DNA of 64,000 nucleotides from Brachybacterium sp042666875 (GTDB lineage Bacteria > Actinomycetota > Actinomycetes > Actinomycetales > Dermabacteraceae), in the NCBI RefSeq assembly GCF_042666875.1, contig NZ_JBHTCX010000017.1, positions 248,001-312,000 on the forward strand, in the 5' to 3' direction. Within the stretch, counting starts at the first letter, position 1. Every line of letters starts with the position of its first letter. A model generated the notes under the pieces. That model ran no database searches, was not told the DNA's origin, and saw only the letters and a program-made list of their open reading frames with translations. Shown piece after piece: positions 1 through 7,361 of this stretch. The translations under genes were made by a program, and so were the position numbers.

Positions 1-20
1 TCTCCTCCCCCGGGAACGAC

Positions 21-53
21 AGCAGCCCCGCACCGTGGCGGTGCGGGGCTGCT
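21..53. terminator. Strong hairpin terminator
   Basis: A perfect 14-bp GC-rich stem (21-34 with 40-53) with a 5-nt loop. It lies downstream of the minus-strand DUF3117 gene, beyond a tandem repeat, and could also end transcription arriving from the left. There is no T-tract, as is common in high-GC actinobacteria. Confidence 0.8.
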
Positions 54-62
54 GGGCGGCGT

Positions 63-196
63 GCTCGCAGCACGTCGGTCAGACTCTGCACACCCTCCTG
101 ACCTCCTACCGCTCGCAAGCTCGCAGCACGTCGGTCAGACTCTGCACACCCTCCTGACCTCCTACCGCTCGCAAGCTCGCAGCACGTCGGTCAGAC
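63..196. repeat. 56-bp tandem repeat, 2.4 copies
   Basis: Two full identical 56-bp copies (63-118 and 119-174) are followed by a partial third copy (175-196). The partial copy runs into the last codons and the TGA stop (191-193) of the DUF3117 gene, so the repeat unit appears to have been copied outwards from the gene's 3' end. Confidence 0.9.
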
Positions 197-361
197 CTTG
201 ATAACGCCTTGGAGGGCGTCTCGCAGTTCTTCGGCCTCAGATGCCGCGATCTCGACCACGAGGCGCCCGCCCCCCTCGAGCGGGACCCGCATGATGATGC
301 TGCGCCCCTCCTCCACGACCTCGAGCGGACCGTCCCCGGTGCGCGGCTTCATAGCAGCCAT
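191..361 (-). CDS. DUF3117 family small protein
   Basis: A 56-residue protein that starts MAAMKPRTGDGPLEVVEEGR and ends in LQGVIKV. This is the compact, near-invariant actinobacterial DUF3117 family, whose function is unknown. The start ATG at 361 gives the usual family length and begins with the conserved MAAMKPRTGDGP block. It is the last gene of a minus-strand series dapE, LOG, small membrane protein, DUF3117. The stop codon lies inside the third copy of a 56-bp tandem repeat. What is seen: complete sequence without any membrane segment or Cys motif. What is inferred: same transcription unit as the genes upstream, because only 79 bp separate it from the preceding gene. Confidence 0.9.
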   Translation of the reverse strand: MAAMKPRTGDGPLEVVEEGRSIIMRVPLEGGGRLVVEIAASEAEELRDALQGVIKV

Positions 362-440
362 GGCGTGCCTCCTTGATGGTGTCGCTGTCCCCGAGTGGCT
401 CCCCCGGACGGGGCCTCGGACAGCGCGCGTACGGTGGCCA

Positions 441-602
441 TTATCTCAGGTCTTGTGACGTGGTCGAGCGACGCGCTCTGCGAGGCCGCTCCGGCACGCT
501 GATCCCGTCGCCCAGACGCCCCAGCGCCACGAGCACCATGACCACTCCGACCACCGCTGCGGCCAGCAGCAGGAGCAGCACGATGGGGCTGACGGCGGTC
601 AT
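441..602 (-). CDS. Small single-span membrane protein
   Basis: A 53-residue protein with one hydrophobic helix (about residues 5-27), followed by a short basic, Ser/Thr-rich cytoplasmic tail. Its ATG overlaps the stop codon of the upstream LOG-family gene (ATGA), so translation is probably coupled. It has no recognisable enzymatic motif. The pattern of an N-terminal helix, then a Gly-Arg-Leu-Gly-Asp-Gly segment and a Pro-rich stretch, recalls the short DivIVA-annotated membrane proteins found next to DUF3117/LOG genes in other actinobacteria (Rv1209-like). That similarity is from memory and weak. The function is unknown. Support for it being real is the tight coupling and the membrane profile. 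Confidence 0.6.
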   Translation of the reverse strand: MTAVSPIVLLLLLAAAVVGVVMVLVALGRLGDGISVPERPRRARRSTTSQDLR

Positions 603-1345
603 TGCTGCGCCGCCTCCCGGAGCACGGCGATGGCCTCGTCGGCGGTGTCGACGACACGCATGAGGTCCACGTCGGGGCTGTTGATCGCCCCCGAGTCCAG
701 CACCGCGCTGCGGAGCCAGTCGATCAGTCCGCTCCAGTAGTCCCGGCCCACCAGCACCACGGGGAACATGGCGATCTTGTGGGTCTGCATCAGGCACAGC
801 GCTTCGAACAGCTCGTCGAAGGTGCCGAACCCGCCGGGCATCACCACGAATCCGCTGGAGTACTTCACGAACATCATCTTGCGGGCGAAGAAGTAGCGGA
901 AGTCGACCCCGAGATCCACGTAGGGGTTCATGCCCTGCTCGTGCGGGAGCTCGATACCGAGGCCCACGGAGACGCCGCCCGCCTCCTGAGCTCCACGGTT
1001 ACCGGCCTCCATGATCCCGGGGCCGCCGCCGGTGATGACCGCATATCCCATGTCCACCAGGCCGCGCGCGATCTCCATGGCAGCCGCGTAGTGGGGATGG
1101 TCCTCGGCGATGCGGGCGGAGCCGAAGATGGAGACCGCCGGGCCGAGCTCGGCGAGCGCACCGAAGCCCTCGACGAACTCCGACTGGATGCGCAGCACCC
1201 GCCACGGGTCGGAGTGGACCCAGTCGCCGGGACCGTCCTCCTCCAGCAGCCGTTGATCGGTGGTGCGGGTGGGGCGCAGGTTCCCGCGCAGCGTGACGGG
1301 TCCCTTCCGGTGGTCGTGGCGGTTCTGTGGAGCCTGGGACGTCAT
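599..1345 (-). CDS. LOG family protein (TIGR00730, Rossmann fold)
   Basis: A 248-residue protein of the LOG/lysine-decarboxylase-like family. It contains GGGPGIMEAGNRGA in the middle and PGGFGTFDELFEAL further on, the two nucleotide-phosphate binding motifs of the family. Proven members are phosphoribohydrolases that release free base from nucleoside 5'-monophosphates such as cytokinin ribotides; the substrate in actinobacteria is not settled. The first about 35 residues are a polar leader. The ATG at 1345 overlaps the dapE stop by 4 nt, and its own stop overlaps the next start, so three genes are chained. The association with dapE and DUF3117 is common in the phylum. It is not a lysine decarboxylase despite frequent database labels. 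Confidence 0.9.
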   Translation of the reverse strand: MTSQAPQNRHDHRKGPVTLRGNLRPTRTTDQRLLEEDGPGDWVHSDPWRVLRIQSEFVEGFGALAELGPAVSIFGSARIAEDHPHYAAAMEIARGLVDMGYAVITGGGPGIMEAGNRGAQEAGGVSVGLGIELPHEQGMNPYVDLGVDFRYFFARKMMFVKYSSGFVVMPGGFGTFDELFEALCLMQTHKIAMFPVVLVGRDYWSGLIDWLRSAVLDSGAINSPDVDLMRVVDTADEAIAVLREAAQQ

Positions 1346-2484
1346 GGAGCGAGCGTATCCCCGGGGGCCGACGGCGGGGCGAGGAACCGGCGCAGGCCGC
1401 GCAGTGATTCCTCCAGGTCCGCGACCGGCACGTGCTCGTCGTCGGCGTGAGCCAGCAGCGGATCCCCGGGGCCGAAGTTCACGGCGGGCGTGCCGAGGGC
1501 CGCGAACCGGGCGACATCCGTCCATCCCTGCTTGGCGGCCACCGGGACGTCCTCGCCCAGCGCTGCGAGGAACTCCCGCGCCGGCGGGGTGTCCAGGCCC
1601 GGCAGCGCACCGGGGGACGCGTCGGTGACTGCGATGTCGAGGTCGAGGCCGGCGAGGACCTCGCGCACGTGCGTCTCCGCCTGCCGGACGGTGGTGTCCG
1701 GGGCGAAGCGGTAGTTGATCGTCGCGCTCGCCCGGTCGGGGATGACGTTGCCGGCGATGCCGCCGGAGATCGCCACCGCGTTGAGGCACTCGCGGTACTC
1801 CAGCCCGTCGATCACCGCCCGCCGGGCCTCGTACCCGGCCAGGCGCTCCAGCACCGGTGCCAGGTGATGGATGGCGTTCTCGCCCACCCAGTCGCGCGCG
1901 GAGTGCGCGGCCACGCCCCGGGCGGTGACCTCGAGCCGCATGGTGCCCTTGCAGCCCCCCTCGACCCCGGCCGAGGTCGGCTCGCCGAGGATCGCGAAGT
2001 CCGCCTCGATGTACTCGGGGTGCTCGGCGGCGATGCGGGTCAGGGAGTTGTCCGCGGCCGCGACCTCCTCGTGGTCGTAGAAGACCCAGGTGAGGTCGAC
2101 GGGCGCGGCGTCGGCCTCCACGGCCAGCTTGAACAGGACCGCGACGCCGCCCTTCATGTCGCAGCTGCCACGGCCGACGAGCTCCTCACGACCCGCGCGG
2201 GTACGGCGCGAGGACGGCAGGTTGGCGGCGACGGGCACGGTGTCGAGGTGGCCGGCCAGCAGCACGCGCCTGCCGAGCCCGCGATGGGTGCGGGCGATGA
2301 CGGTGTCCCCGTCCCGGATCACCTCGAGATGCGGTGCCCGCCTGCGCAGGGCGGTCTCGATCGCATCAGCGAGCGCGCGCTCGTCGCCGGAGACGGACTC
2401 GATGTCGACGATCGCCGCCGTGAGGTCGACGATGTCGGCCGACGGGTCCAGTGCGGGGGCGCCGTGGGTGGTCATGGGCGCCAT
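1342..2484 (-). CDS. dapE: Succinyl-diaminopimelate desuccinylase
   Basis: A 380-residue M20 metallopeptidase-family enzyme. It hydrolyses N-succinyl-LL-2,6-diaminopimelate to LL-DAP and succinate, the fifth step of the succinylase route to meso-DAP and lysine. Metal ligands are visible: His79-x-Asp81 in a GHLDTVP motif, Asp109 in GRGSCDMKGG, and Glu139/Glu140 in DHEE. The AHSARDW segment marks the dimerisation/lid domain. A second Met (codon 4) is an alternative start; a purine-rich GGCGGGG lies 10 nt before the first one. It is preceded by 34 bp after the FAD-dependent gene and overlaps the LOG gene. It works with dapD and dapC in this window. Confidence 0.93.
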   Translation of the reverse strand: MAPMTTHGAPALDPSADIVDLTAAIVDIESVSGDERALADAIETALRRRAPHLEVIRDGDTVIARTHRGLGRRVLLAGHLDTVPVAANLPSSRRTRAGREELVGRGSCDMKGGVAVLFKLAVEADAAPVDLTWVFYDHEEVAAADNSLTRIAAEHPEYIEADFAILGEPTSAGVEGGCKGTMRLEVTARGVAAHSARDWVGENAIHHLAPVLERLAGYEARRAVIDGLEYRECLNAVAISGGIAGNVIPDRASATINYRFAPDTTVRQAETHVREVLAGLDLDIAVTDASPGALPGLDTPPAREFLAALGEDVPVAAKQGWTDVARFAALGTPAVNFGPGDPLLAHADDEHVPVADLEESLRGLRRFLAPPSAPGDTLAP

Positions 2485-2518
2485 CGTGCCATGCCCCGCC
2501 GCTGCCTCTGCCCCAGCC

Positions 2519-4297
2519 TCACCGTTCGACCCGCTCCCGTTCCTCGGCGAGTGCGCCCCCGGCGCGGGCCAGCCGCAGAGCCACGGCCTCGGCGTGGCGC
2601 AGCAGCTGGGCGGAGGTGCCGGGCTCGGCGCTGATCGCCGAGCCGGGCTGGGCGGTGCTCACCGGCACTCCGACCATGAGGCGACGCTCGTAGACGGTGC
2701 CGTCGACCCCGATCGGCGCGTACAGGCCGTCCACGGCGATCGAGCCGGTGAGCATGCGGCGCCGGGTCCCGCGAGAGGCCCAGGAGTCCTTCTGCACCTC
2801 GCCGCGCTCCCGCCAGGCACCGAGCAGGGCGCTGCGGTAGGCGGGCAGGTCCACCGGCGGCAGATGCGCCTCCAGCACGCCGTCGCACAGGATGGTGCTC
2901 CCGTCTGCGGCGCGCGCCGCGAAGCGGCCGGCCTCCTCCTCGATGTCCAGGTGCATGCGTGGGCCCGTGAACGTCACCAGGCCCGCCTCCTCCAGGGCGA
3001 GCAGCTGGCGCACGCGCAGCACCGGAGGACCCGACGCCCAGGAGGCGAAGGCGTTGCGCAGGTGCCCATCGATGTCGCGGCGCACGGACTCCGTCGTGTA
3101 CGCGCCGAGGTCCGTCAGTCGGCCCACCTGGAGACGCAGGGCGACCAGCACGCGGTAGATCAGCACCCACGCCGGATCCGGCTCCGTGGCGGCGCACAGA
3201 GCCTGGCGCAGCACGTCGCGGGTGCGGCGGTGGGGCTCGTGGCTCTCGCCGCCGCGCCGGCCGAAGGGGAACAGCAGGTGCAGCAGCGCCTCGTCGGTCG
3301 CGAGATCAGTGAACCCTGCCTCGGCGAGGGCGCGGCGCAGCTCGGCCAGCATCAGCGGCATCACGTCGCGCTCGTGGTCGACGCCGGCGGGGCGCACCGC
3401 GAGCTCGAGCACCCGCTCCCCGGTGAGGACCTGCGGGACGTAGGGGGCGAGGGAGTCGGGCGGCAGGTCCGGCTTGGGCCGGTAGACCATGCCGGAGCGG
3501 GAGCCGACCACCAGGCGGGGCTCCTCGCCACCGGGGACATAGCGCAGGCCCGACGGCGCCTCGGCGTCGGGTTCGAAGCGGCCGCCGGCGACAGCCGTGA
3601 GCATGCCGATGGCGTCGTAGAAGTTCAGGCCCATGCCCTGGACGGCGACCGCGTCCCGGCCCAGCAGGGAGGAGTAGTCGACCTCGAGCGGGTTGGCGGG
3701 CCCGATGTGGATCAGGCCGTGGCGCTCGGCGGCGTCGGCGAGCTGCTGGGAGCGGGGGCCGAGCGCAGTGGGCAGGTGGCCCAGGGCGAGCGCGACCGCG
3801 TCGGCGCGCAGCACGCGCCCGTCGGACAGTCGCACCCGCTGGGCGCCGTCGGCCGGTCCGGTGACGTCGACGGCCTCGGCGGCGTGCTGGACGATGCGCA
3901 GCCGGGCGCGGTCGGCGTCGGCCTCCGCGGTGGCCAGGACGCGGGCGAGGTAGCGCCCGTGGGCGGCGCGGGAGGCGAAGTCGCCCGGTCCGAGGCCCTC
4001 GCGGGCGAGATGATCGGCGAGCGTCTCGGTGTGCAGGGTCGGCAGGACGGGGCGGCACGACTCGTCGGGGTACATCGTGGTCTGGCAGGTGGTGGTGTTC
4101 ATCAGCAGCACGTCCGGCTGGTCGTGGCGCCACACCGACCCGCCGCGGCCGACGTGCGGGTCGATCAGGTGCACCGTGAGGTGTCCCTGCCAGTCCGCAC
4201 GCCTCGAGGCGGCGACCAGGCGCTCGACGATCGCCGTGCCCCGCGGGCCGGCTCCGACGACGGCGACGGTGCGGGCGGGCTCGGTGGCGGCGGTCAT
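2519..4297 (-). CDS. FAD/NAD(P)-binding domain protein
   Basis: A 592-residue protein with an N-terminal dinucleotide-binding fingerprint VAVVGAGPRGTAIVERL (GxGxxG) and an N-terminal half typical of the FAD-NAD(P)-binding family represented by Pfam NAD_binding_9 (COG4529-like). Such proteins are uncharacterised flavoproteins or N-hydroxylase-like oxidoreductases. The upstream in-frame Met at 4363 is rejected as start: the ATG at 4297 directly precedes the Rossmann strand and has GGAG 5 nt upstream. It has no membrane segment. It lies divergently from an unknown membrane protein and 34 bp before dapE, so it may be co-transcribed with the dap gene, but nothing shows a role in lysine synthesis. 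Substrate unknown. Confidence 0.75.
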   Translation of the reverse strand: MTAATEPARTVAVVGAGPRGTAIVERLVAASRRADWQGHLTVHLIDPHVGRGGSVWRHDQPDVLLMNTTTCQTTMYPDESCRPVLPTLHTETLADHLAREGLGPGDFASRAAHGRYLARVLATAEADADRARLRIVQHAAEAVDVTGPADGAQRVRLSDGRVLRADAVALALGHLPTALGPRSQQLADAAERHGLIHIGPANPLEVDYSSLLGRDAVAVQGMGLNFYDAIGMLTAVAGGRFEPDAEAPSGLRYVPGGEEPRLVVGSRSGMVYRPKPDLPPDSLAPYVPQVLTGERVLELAVRPAGVDHERDVMPLMLAELRRALAEAGFTDLATDEALLHLLFPFGRRGGESHEPHRRTRDVLRQALCAATEPDPAWVLIYRVLVALRLQVGRLTDLGAYTTESVRRDIDGHLRNAFASWASGPPVLRVRQLLALEEAGLVTFTGPRMHLDIEEEAGRFAARAADGSTILCDGVLEAHLPPVDLPAYRSALLGAWRERGEVQKDSWASRGTRRRMLTGSIAVDGLYAPIGVDGTVYERRLMVGVPVSTAQPGSAISAEPGTSAQLLRHAEAVALRLARAGGALAEERERVER

Positions 4298-4361
4298 CGC
4301 TCCAGTATGGCGCGAGCGGGTCCCGCTGCCGCGCAGCGCGGGGTCTGGGAGCATGAGACCC

Positions 4362-5255
4362 ATGGAGAACCCATCGACGCCGCCGAGGCATCAGTCCCAT
4401 GGCGCCCCTGCCGCCCGGGGCGGTCTCTTCGGCGGGCGCCGGGCCGCACGGATCCGTGCGCTCGCGAACTCGAGTCAGATCCCCGAGGAGCGGGCTCTGG
4501 CGGACGCTCTGGTGCTGACCGCCTGGCTGACCACTGCTCAGCGCGCCACCTACGCCGTGTCCCTGCGGGCGCTGGAGAGCGTCGACGACTTCGCCGTGCG
4601 CCTGGCCGACGAGCGCCGGGTGGTGCTCGAGGAGGGGGCTGATCAGGTCTGCGACGAGGTCTCCTCCGCCGCGGAGGCGGAGCAGGCGGCACGGCAGAGA
4701 GGGTGGCGCGTGCTGGAGACCGCGCTGGTGCTGGTCGCGCTGGGATGCGTGGTCGCACTGATCGTCCTCGGGGTGACCTCCGACGAGACCGGCGTCGGCG
4801 CGATCCCGCTGGGCTCCTGGCCGCTGGCCGTGGTCGCCGCCGCTGCCCTGATCGCCGCCGCGATCGTCGGCCGGGTCGCGACCCGGCTGCGGGACCGGGC
4901 GCTGCTGGACTGGGCGGTCTCCCGCCCGGGCCAGCTGGGCCGCGGGCTGCCCCTGGCCCGACCCCTCCAGCGCGACTCCGCGGGGCCCGCGATCCTGCGG
5001 GCGCTGCTGCCCGCGCTGCTGGTCGCCGCAGGGGTGATCGCGATCTGCGCGGGCGCCGCGATCCTGCTGATCACGCTGCTGCGCGGAGAGGAGAGCGCGC
5101 TGATACCGCCGGCTCTGTGGTCGCTGGGCGGCGGAGTCGCGGCCCTCCTGCTCGCGGTGCTCTGCGTCCATCTCCGAAGTGGTCGGCTCGAGCAGATCGC
5201 GCGCCGGGTCCGGGCGACGGAGTGGTTCGGGACTCAGGACCCCGCCGGTCGGTGA
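4362..5255 (+). CDS. Unknown membrane protein with four predicted helices
   Basis: A 297-residue protein. The N-terminal about 125 residues are soluble and Ala/Arg/Glu-rich. Two hydrophobic segments follow (around residues 130-150 and 160-180), then a polar stretch, and two more near 215-240 and 252-272. I recognise no domain. The ATG at 4362 is preferred over the in-frame ATG at 4353 because the GGGAG at 4347-4351 has a normal 10-nt spacing only to the second. It lies between the divergent FAD-dependent gene and dapD (43 bp downstream), and dapD seems to have its own promoter. Function unknown. Confidence 0.65.
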   Translation: MENPSTPPRHQSHGAPAARGGLFGGRRAARIRALANSSQIPEERALADALVLTAWLTTAQRATYAVSLRALESVDDFAVRLADERRVVLEEGADQVCDEVSSAAEAEQAARQRGWRVLETALVLVALGCVVALIVLGVTSDETGVGAIPLGSWPLAVVAAAALIAAAIVGRVATRLRDRALLDWAVSRPGQLGRGLPLARPLQRDSAGPAILRALLPALLVAAGVIAICAGAAILLITLLRGEESALIPPALWSLGGGVAALLLAVLCVHLRSGRLEQIARRVRATEWFGTQDPAGR

Positions 5256-5286
5256 CCGGGGCGCGTCCCCTCCCACCCAGGATTCG

Positions 5287-5292
5287 TAGACT
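5287..5292 (+). promoter_or_regulatory. -10 element for a leaderless dapD transcript
   Basis: TAGACT (TANNNT consensus) ends 6 nt before the dapD ATG, and there is no Shine-Dalgarno sequence between them. This arrangement predicts a transcript that begins at or near the start codon, a frequent situation in actinobacteria. No good -35 hexamer is visible. Confidence 0.45.
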
Positions 5293-5298
5293 CTCCCC

Positions 5299-6297
5299 AT
5301 GACTACGACGACGGACACCACCGCTCCCGCCGCGACCCACGCCTGGGGCATCGCGCTCGCCACGATCGCCGCCGACGGGTCCACGCTGGACGCCTGGTAC
5401 CCCTCCCCCCAGCTCGGCGGCGCCCCGGAGGCACCCGAATCCCACCCCCTGCACGCCCAGCTCGGCGCCGCCGCCCACGCCGACGAGGTACGGGGCACGA
5501 CGCAGGAGGTCGTGGTGCGCAGCATCGACCTGACCGCCGCGCCGGCCGACGCCGCCGATGCGTACCTGCGCCTGCACCTGCTCTCCCACCGCCTGGTCCA
5601 GCCCAACGCCCAGAACCTCGAGGGCCTGTTCTCGGCGCTGACCAACGTGGTGTGGACGTCCGAGGGCCCCTGCGCCGTTCCCGGCTTCGAGGAGACCAGG
5701 CTGCGGCTCGTCGCCGCCGGCCGTACTCCGACCGTGTTCAGCCTCGACAAGTTCCCCCGCATGGTCGACTACGTCCTTCCCACGGGCGTGCGCATCGGGG
5801 ACGCGGACCGGGTGCGGCTGGGCGCGCACCTGGCCGAGGGCACCACCGTCATGCACGAGGGCTTCGTGAACTTCAACGCCGGCACGCTGGGCACCTCGAT
5901 GATCGAGGGCCGCATCTCGCAGGGCGTGGTGGTCGGGGACGGCTCGGACGTCGGCGGCGGCGCCTCGACAATGGGCACCCTCTCCGGCGGCGGCTCCGAG
6001 CGCGTGCGCATCGGCCGTCGCTCGCTGGTGGGTGCGGAGGCCGGCATCGGCATCGCCCTCGGCGACGACTGCGTGGTCGAGGCGGGTCTCTACCTCACCG
6101 CCGGCACCAAGGTGATCGTGGTCGGCGAGAAGGCGGCCGACGGGGGCGCCGAGGGCGAGCAGCACGTGGTCAAGGCCCGAGAGCTCTCGGGCACGCCCAA
6201 CCTGCTCTTCCGCCGCAACTCCCTGACCGGTGCGGTCGAGGCCGTCGCCCGTCAGGGTCAGACCGTCGAGCTCAACGCCGCCCTGCACGCGAACTGA
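5299..6297 (+). CDS. dapD: Tetrahydrodipicolinate N-succinyltransferase
   Basis: A 332-residue acyltransferase of the actinobacterial DapD type (Mycobacterium DapD is about 317 residues). It transfers succinyl from succinyl-CoA to tetrahydrodipicolinate, committing it to the succinylase branch of DAP synthesis. An N-terminal alpha/beta domain is followed from about residue 165 by left-handed beta-helix hexapeptide repeats (VRLGAHLAEGTTVMHEGFVN and following), with a Gly-rich loop SDVGGGASTMGTLSGGG and a C-terminal ELSGTPNLLFRRNS block conserved in the family. The trimeric active site forms between helices of neighbouring subunits. The next gene starts 19 bp downstream. The lack of a ribosome binding site together with TAGACT suggests leaderless initiation. 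Confidence 0.93.
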   Translation: MTTTTDTTAPAATHAWGIALATIAADGSTLDAWYPSPQLGGAPEAPESHPLHAQLGAAAHADEVRGTTQEVVVRSIDLTAAPADAADAYLRLHLLSHRLVQPNAQNLEGLFSALTNVVWTSEGPCAVPGFEETRLRLVAAGRTPTVFSLDKFPRMVDYVLPTGVRIGDADRVRLGAHLAEGTTVMHEGFVNFNAGTLGTSMIEGRISQGVVVGDGSDVGGGASTMGTLSGGGSERVRIGRRSLVGAEAGIGIALGDDCVVEAGLYLTAGTKVIVVGEKAADGGAEGEQHVVKARELSGTPNLLFRRNSLTGAVEAVARQGQTVELNAALHAN

Positions 6298-6316
6298 CGG
6301 TCGAAGGGGGCATCAG

Positions 6317-7252
6317 GTGGCACGCACCGCCCGCTCCCGCGGGGGCTTCGTCCGGCACCTGGCGATCCCGCTGACCATGGTGCTGCTGCTGGCCGGGATC
6401 GCCGGAGGCTCCTACCTCGCCCTCGAGCGCTACGGCTCACCCGCGCACGACGGCACCTGCACGGCCACCGGCCTGGGCACCAGCCACCGCTACTCCACCG
6501 AGCGCGTGGCCAATGCCGCCCTCATCAGCGCGGTGGCGGTGGACCGGGGCCTCCCGCCGCGGGCGGCGTCGATCGCGCTGGCGACCGCCTACCAGGAGTC
6601 GCAGCTGCGCAACATCGACTACGGCGACCGTGACTCGCTCGGGCTGTTCCAGCAGCGGCCCTCACAGGGCTGGGGCAGCGAGGAGGAGCTCCTGGATCCG
6701 CTCTATGCGACCAATGCCTTCTACGACGCGCTCGAGCAGATCGAGGGGTACACCAGCGCCGACATCAACGACGTCGCCCAGCGGGTCCAGCGCAGCGGTC
6801 ACCCCGAGGCGTACCGCGATCATGAGACCGAGGGCCGGCTGTACGCCTCCGCGCTGACCGGCCAGTCGGGCCCGAACCTCGTCTGCACACTGGGCGCCGT
6901 CGGCAGCACCGTCTCCCCCGAGCAGGTCAGCGCGCAGCTAGAGCGCCAGTTCCCGCGGCTGACGGACTCCGGAGCGCTGACCTCCTCCCTCGCCGGCGCG
7001 GGCTCGGTGGCCCCGCAGCTGCCCGCCGGCGCCGGAGCGACCGCGCTGGTGGTCGACCCCGACGGGGACGAGGGGCGGGGCTGGGCGGTGGCCAACTGGG
7101 CCGTGGCCCGCGCCGCCGAGGACGGCGTCGTGCAGGTCTCCTACCAGGGCCGGATATGGGACCGCAGCCTGCGCGGGGATGACGCCGCGGTCTGGGGCGA
7201 GGCTGCCGGCGGCGACCCCGACCGCGTCGTGGTGCTGGTCAGCGGTACCTGA
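6317..7252 (+). CDS. Membrane-anchored lysozyme-fold (transglycosylase-like) protein
   Basis: A 311-residue protein beginning at GTG 6317 with AAGGGGG 6 nt upstream. A basic N-terminus is followed by one membrane helix (about residues 15-37). The extracellular part holds the pattern ATAYQESQLRNIDYGDRDSLGLFQQRPSQGWG (split by family conservation), which has the layout of goose-type or Slt lysozyme folds: a putative catalytic Glu in AYQES and a GLFQQRPSQGWG loop. Two Cys residues (about 50 and 193) could pair outside the cell. The C-terminal third is Ala/Gly-rich and unassigned. Cleavage of peptidoglycan glycan strands is an inference; many homologues are left as hypothetical or mislabelled as metal transporters. 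It is co-oriented with dapD 19 bp away, which ties a possible wall hydrolase to supply of the wall amino acid. Confidence 0.65.
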   Translation: MARTARSRGGFVRHLAIPLTMVLLLAGIAGGSYLALERYGSPAHDGTCTATGLGTSHRYSTERVANAALISAVAVDRGLPPRAASIALATAYQESQLRNIDYGDRDSLGLFQQRPSQGWGSEEELLDPLYATNAFYDALEQIEGYTSADINDVAQRVQRSGHPEAYRDHETEGRLYASALTGQSGPNLVCTLGAVGSTVSPEQVSAQLERQFPRLTDSGALTSSLAGAGSVAPQLPAGAGATALVVDPDGDEGRGWAVANWAVARAAEDGVVQVSYQGRIWDRSLRGDDAAVWGEAAGGDPDRVVVLVSGT

Positions 7253-7283
7253 CCGCGGCGCCACCGGCCCGCCCGACGCGAAC

Positions 7284-7322
7284 GACCCGCCGCGGCGCAT
7301 CGTCGATGCGCTGCGGCGGGTC
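7284..7322. terminator. Bidirectional terminator between convergent genes
   Basis: An 18-bp stem (7284-7301 with 7305-7322) containing one G-T wobble and a 3-nt loop, 31 bp after the plus-strand lysozyme-fold gene and 39 bp after the minus-strand citrate synthase gene. Confidence 0.9.
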
Positions 7323-7361
7323 TGCGGTGTCGTGCTGTCCCCCGGCGGGAGCGGTTCGGTC

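Noticed and set aside
599..1345. Lysine decarboxylase as name for the LOG gene
   Set aside because: The PGGxGTxxE motif marks phosphoribohydrolase-type LOG proteins; the decarboxylase name is a historic misannotation.
2090..4642. An 850-codon plus-strand frame opposite dapE and the FAD-dependent gene
   Set aside because: Same reason: shadow of real genes; Arg/Gly/Ala-rich with no domain.
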